Shown one piece after another: positions 63,445 through 64,000 of a DNA stretch of 64,000 nucleotides; position 1 is the stretch's first letter; each line of letters begins with the position of its first letter. The DNA is taken from positions 124,001 to 188,000 of the forward strand of contig CALLPE010000018.1 of assembly GCA_938015445.1 (NCBI GenBank), given 5' to 3'. The notes under the pieces were generated by a model. That model was not told where the DNA came from, did no database searches, and saw only the letters and a program-made list of their open reading frames with translations. The DNA comes from an uncultured Pirellulales bacterium (GTDB lineage Bacteria; Planctomycetota; Planctomycetia; Pirellulales; Thermoguttaceae). The translations under genes were made by a program, and so were the position numbers.

Positions 63445-64000
63445 ATGAAAATCATGGCCAGAACTTCATCTCTAGTCGGTACCGTTACCGTAGTATTGGC
63501 TCTGGCGGCCCTGCTGAGCACCGAAGCTGTGGCCCAGAACTGGGGGGGTGGATACTACAACCGCGCCGTGGGCGGCATCAGTATCGACGCCCAAGGCATG
63601 GTGCAAAACATAGCTCCTGACCAGCTCGGGCACTTGACGAAAATGTGGTCGAAGGCTTTGGGGGGGCTTCCCATCGAGGTCGATACATTTTCGCCCATGC
63701 GAAAGGTTTCGTTGCGCGGCCTGGAGGCCGTGTTGCGGGACTGCATCGAGCAAAACAAGCAGGTGCCCGACGAGGTGGTTTACCTGGCCGGTTTGCAGCG
63801 CATCCGGTACGTGTTTGTCTATCCGGAGGAACAAGACATCGTGCTGGTAGGCCCTGCTGAGGGGTGGATGGTGCATCCCAAAGGGATGGTCGTGGGGGTA
63901 AAAAGCGGTCGGCCGGTAATGCTGCTGGACGATTTGATCGTCGCTTTGCGTTCGGCCCGCGACGCAGCACAAGGCGGCATGAGCTGCTCGATCGAGCCAA
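63445..64000 (+). CDS. DUF1598-type secreted protein, 3' truncated by window end
   Basis: An open frame runs to the window end without a stop (185 residues visible). It has a signal peptide (SLVGTVTVVLALAALLSTEA), then GGYYNRAVGGISIDAQGMVQ, LRGLEAVLRDCIEQNKQVPD and YLAGLQRIRYVFVYPEEQD. The last two resemble the planctomycete DUF1598 family. Function unknown. The start is the ATG at 63445 or 63454. Confidence 0.78.
   Translation, partial: MKIMARTSSLVGTVTVVLALAALLSTEAVAQNWGGGYYNRAVGGISIDAQGMVQNIAPDQLGHLTKMWSKALGGLPIEVDTFSPMRKVSLRGLEAVLRDCIEQNKQVPDEVVYLAGLQRIRYVFVYPEEQDIVLVGPAEGWMVHPKGMVVGVKSGRPVMLLDDLIVALRSARDAAQGGMSCSIEP

Overview
The window looks like a chromosome segment of a planctomycete (Planctomycetota, probably Pirellulales or a relative). 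Genus is not determinable by reading. The evidence is: a giant secreted protein with an LEPR-x-LL type N-terminal signal; a PEP-CTERM protein; a partial DUF1598 gene; a DUF1844 gene just downstream of pyrG; glycine-rich EF-hand and Spy-like secreted proteins; sugar-phosphate isomerase, VWA/amidotransferase-like and HEAT-repeat proteins of planctomycete style; GC-rich codon use; and wide gene spacing with few tight operons. No rRNA, tRNA, CRISPR array, insertion sequence or prophage was seen.

Layout. 0-9 kb: sugar-phosphate isomerase and coaD, a class V aminotransferase, a TPR protein, rpsT, an EF-hand protein and a Spy-like helical secreted protein closed by a good terminator. 9.2-19.8 kb: a type II secretion/pseudopilus cluster in the order E-F-G-H-I-J-K, followed by a PilM-PilN (GspL-like) fusion and a PilO/GspM-like protein with a GspC/PilP-like C-terminus; secretin and prepilin peptidase genes are absent. 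19.8-28.6 kb: a HEAT protein, a secreted unknown, an SDR oxidoreductase, a secreted N,N-dimethylformamidase-like protein and a GH116-like glycosidase carrying an inserted module.

28.7-34.5 kb is the most unusual block: two tandem CooC-type nickel-enzyme maturation ATPases, a divergent zinc-ribbon protein whose HD-phosphohydrolase-like domain seems to have lost its metal ligands, a tetraheme cytochrome c, and a fusion of an 11-heme cytochrome c with a b561-like membrane domain. No CO dehydrogenase gene lies nearby. 34.9-44 kb: a PEP-CTERM protein, a 60-residue helical protein, a YqgE/AlgH protein, pyrG-DUF1844 and two adjacent spermidine-synthase-like proteins. 44.4-54 kb: a GH51 arabinofuranosidase and a 2239-residue CotH/lamin-tail/dockerin-like surface protein. 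54-64 kb: a PP2C phosphatase, a ROK sugar kinase, a CAP-domain protein, a VWA protein, a sigma-54 activator with FHA and GAF domains, and the start of a DUF1598 gene.

A pattern cuts across the whole window. Many intergenic spacers contain a private short tandem duplication, usually 2-8 imperfect units of about 11-24 bp and often close to 19-20 bp. The unit sequence differs from spacer to spacer, and some arrays run into the 3' end or start region of a neighbouring gene. Almost none of this is seen in the reading frames. This is the main non-genic signal and is treated as a separate set of findings.
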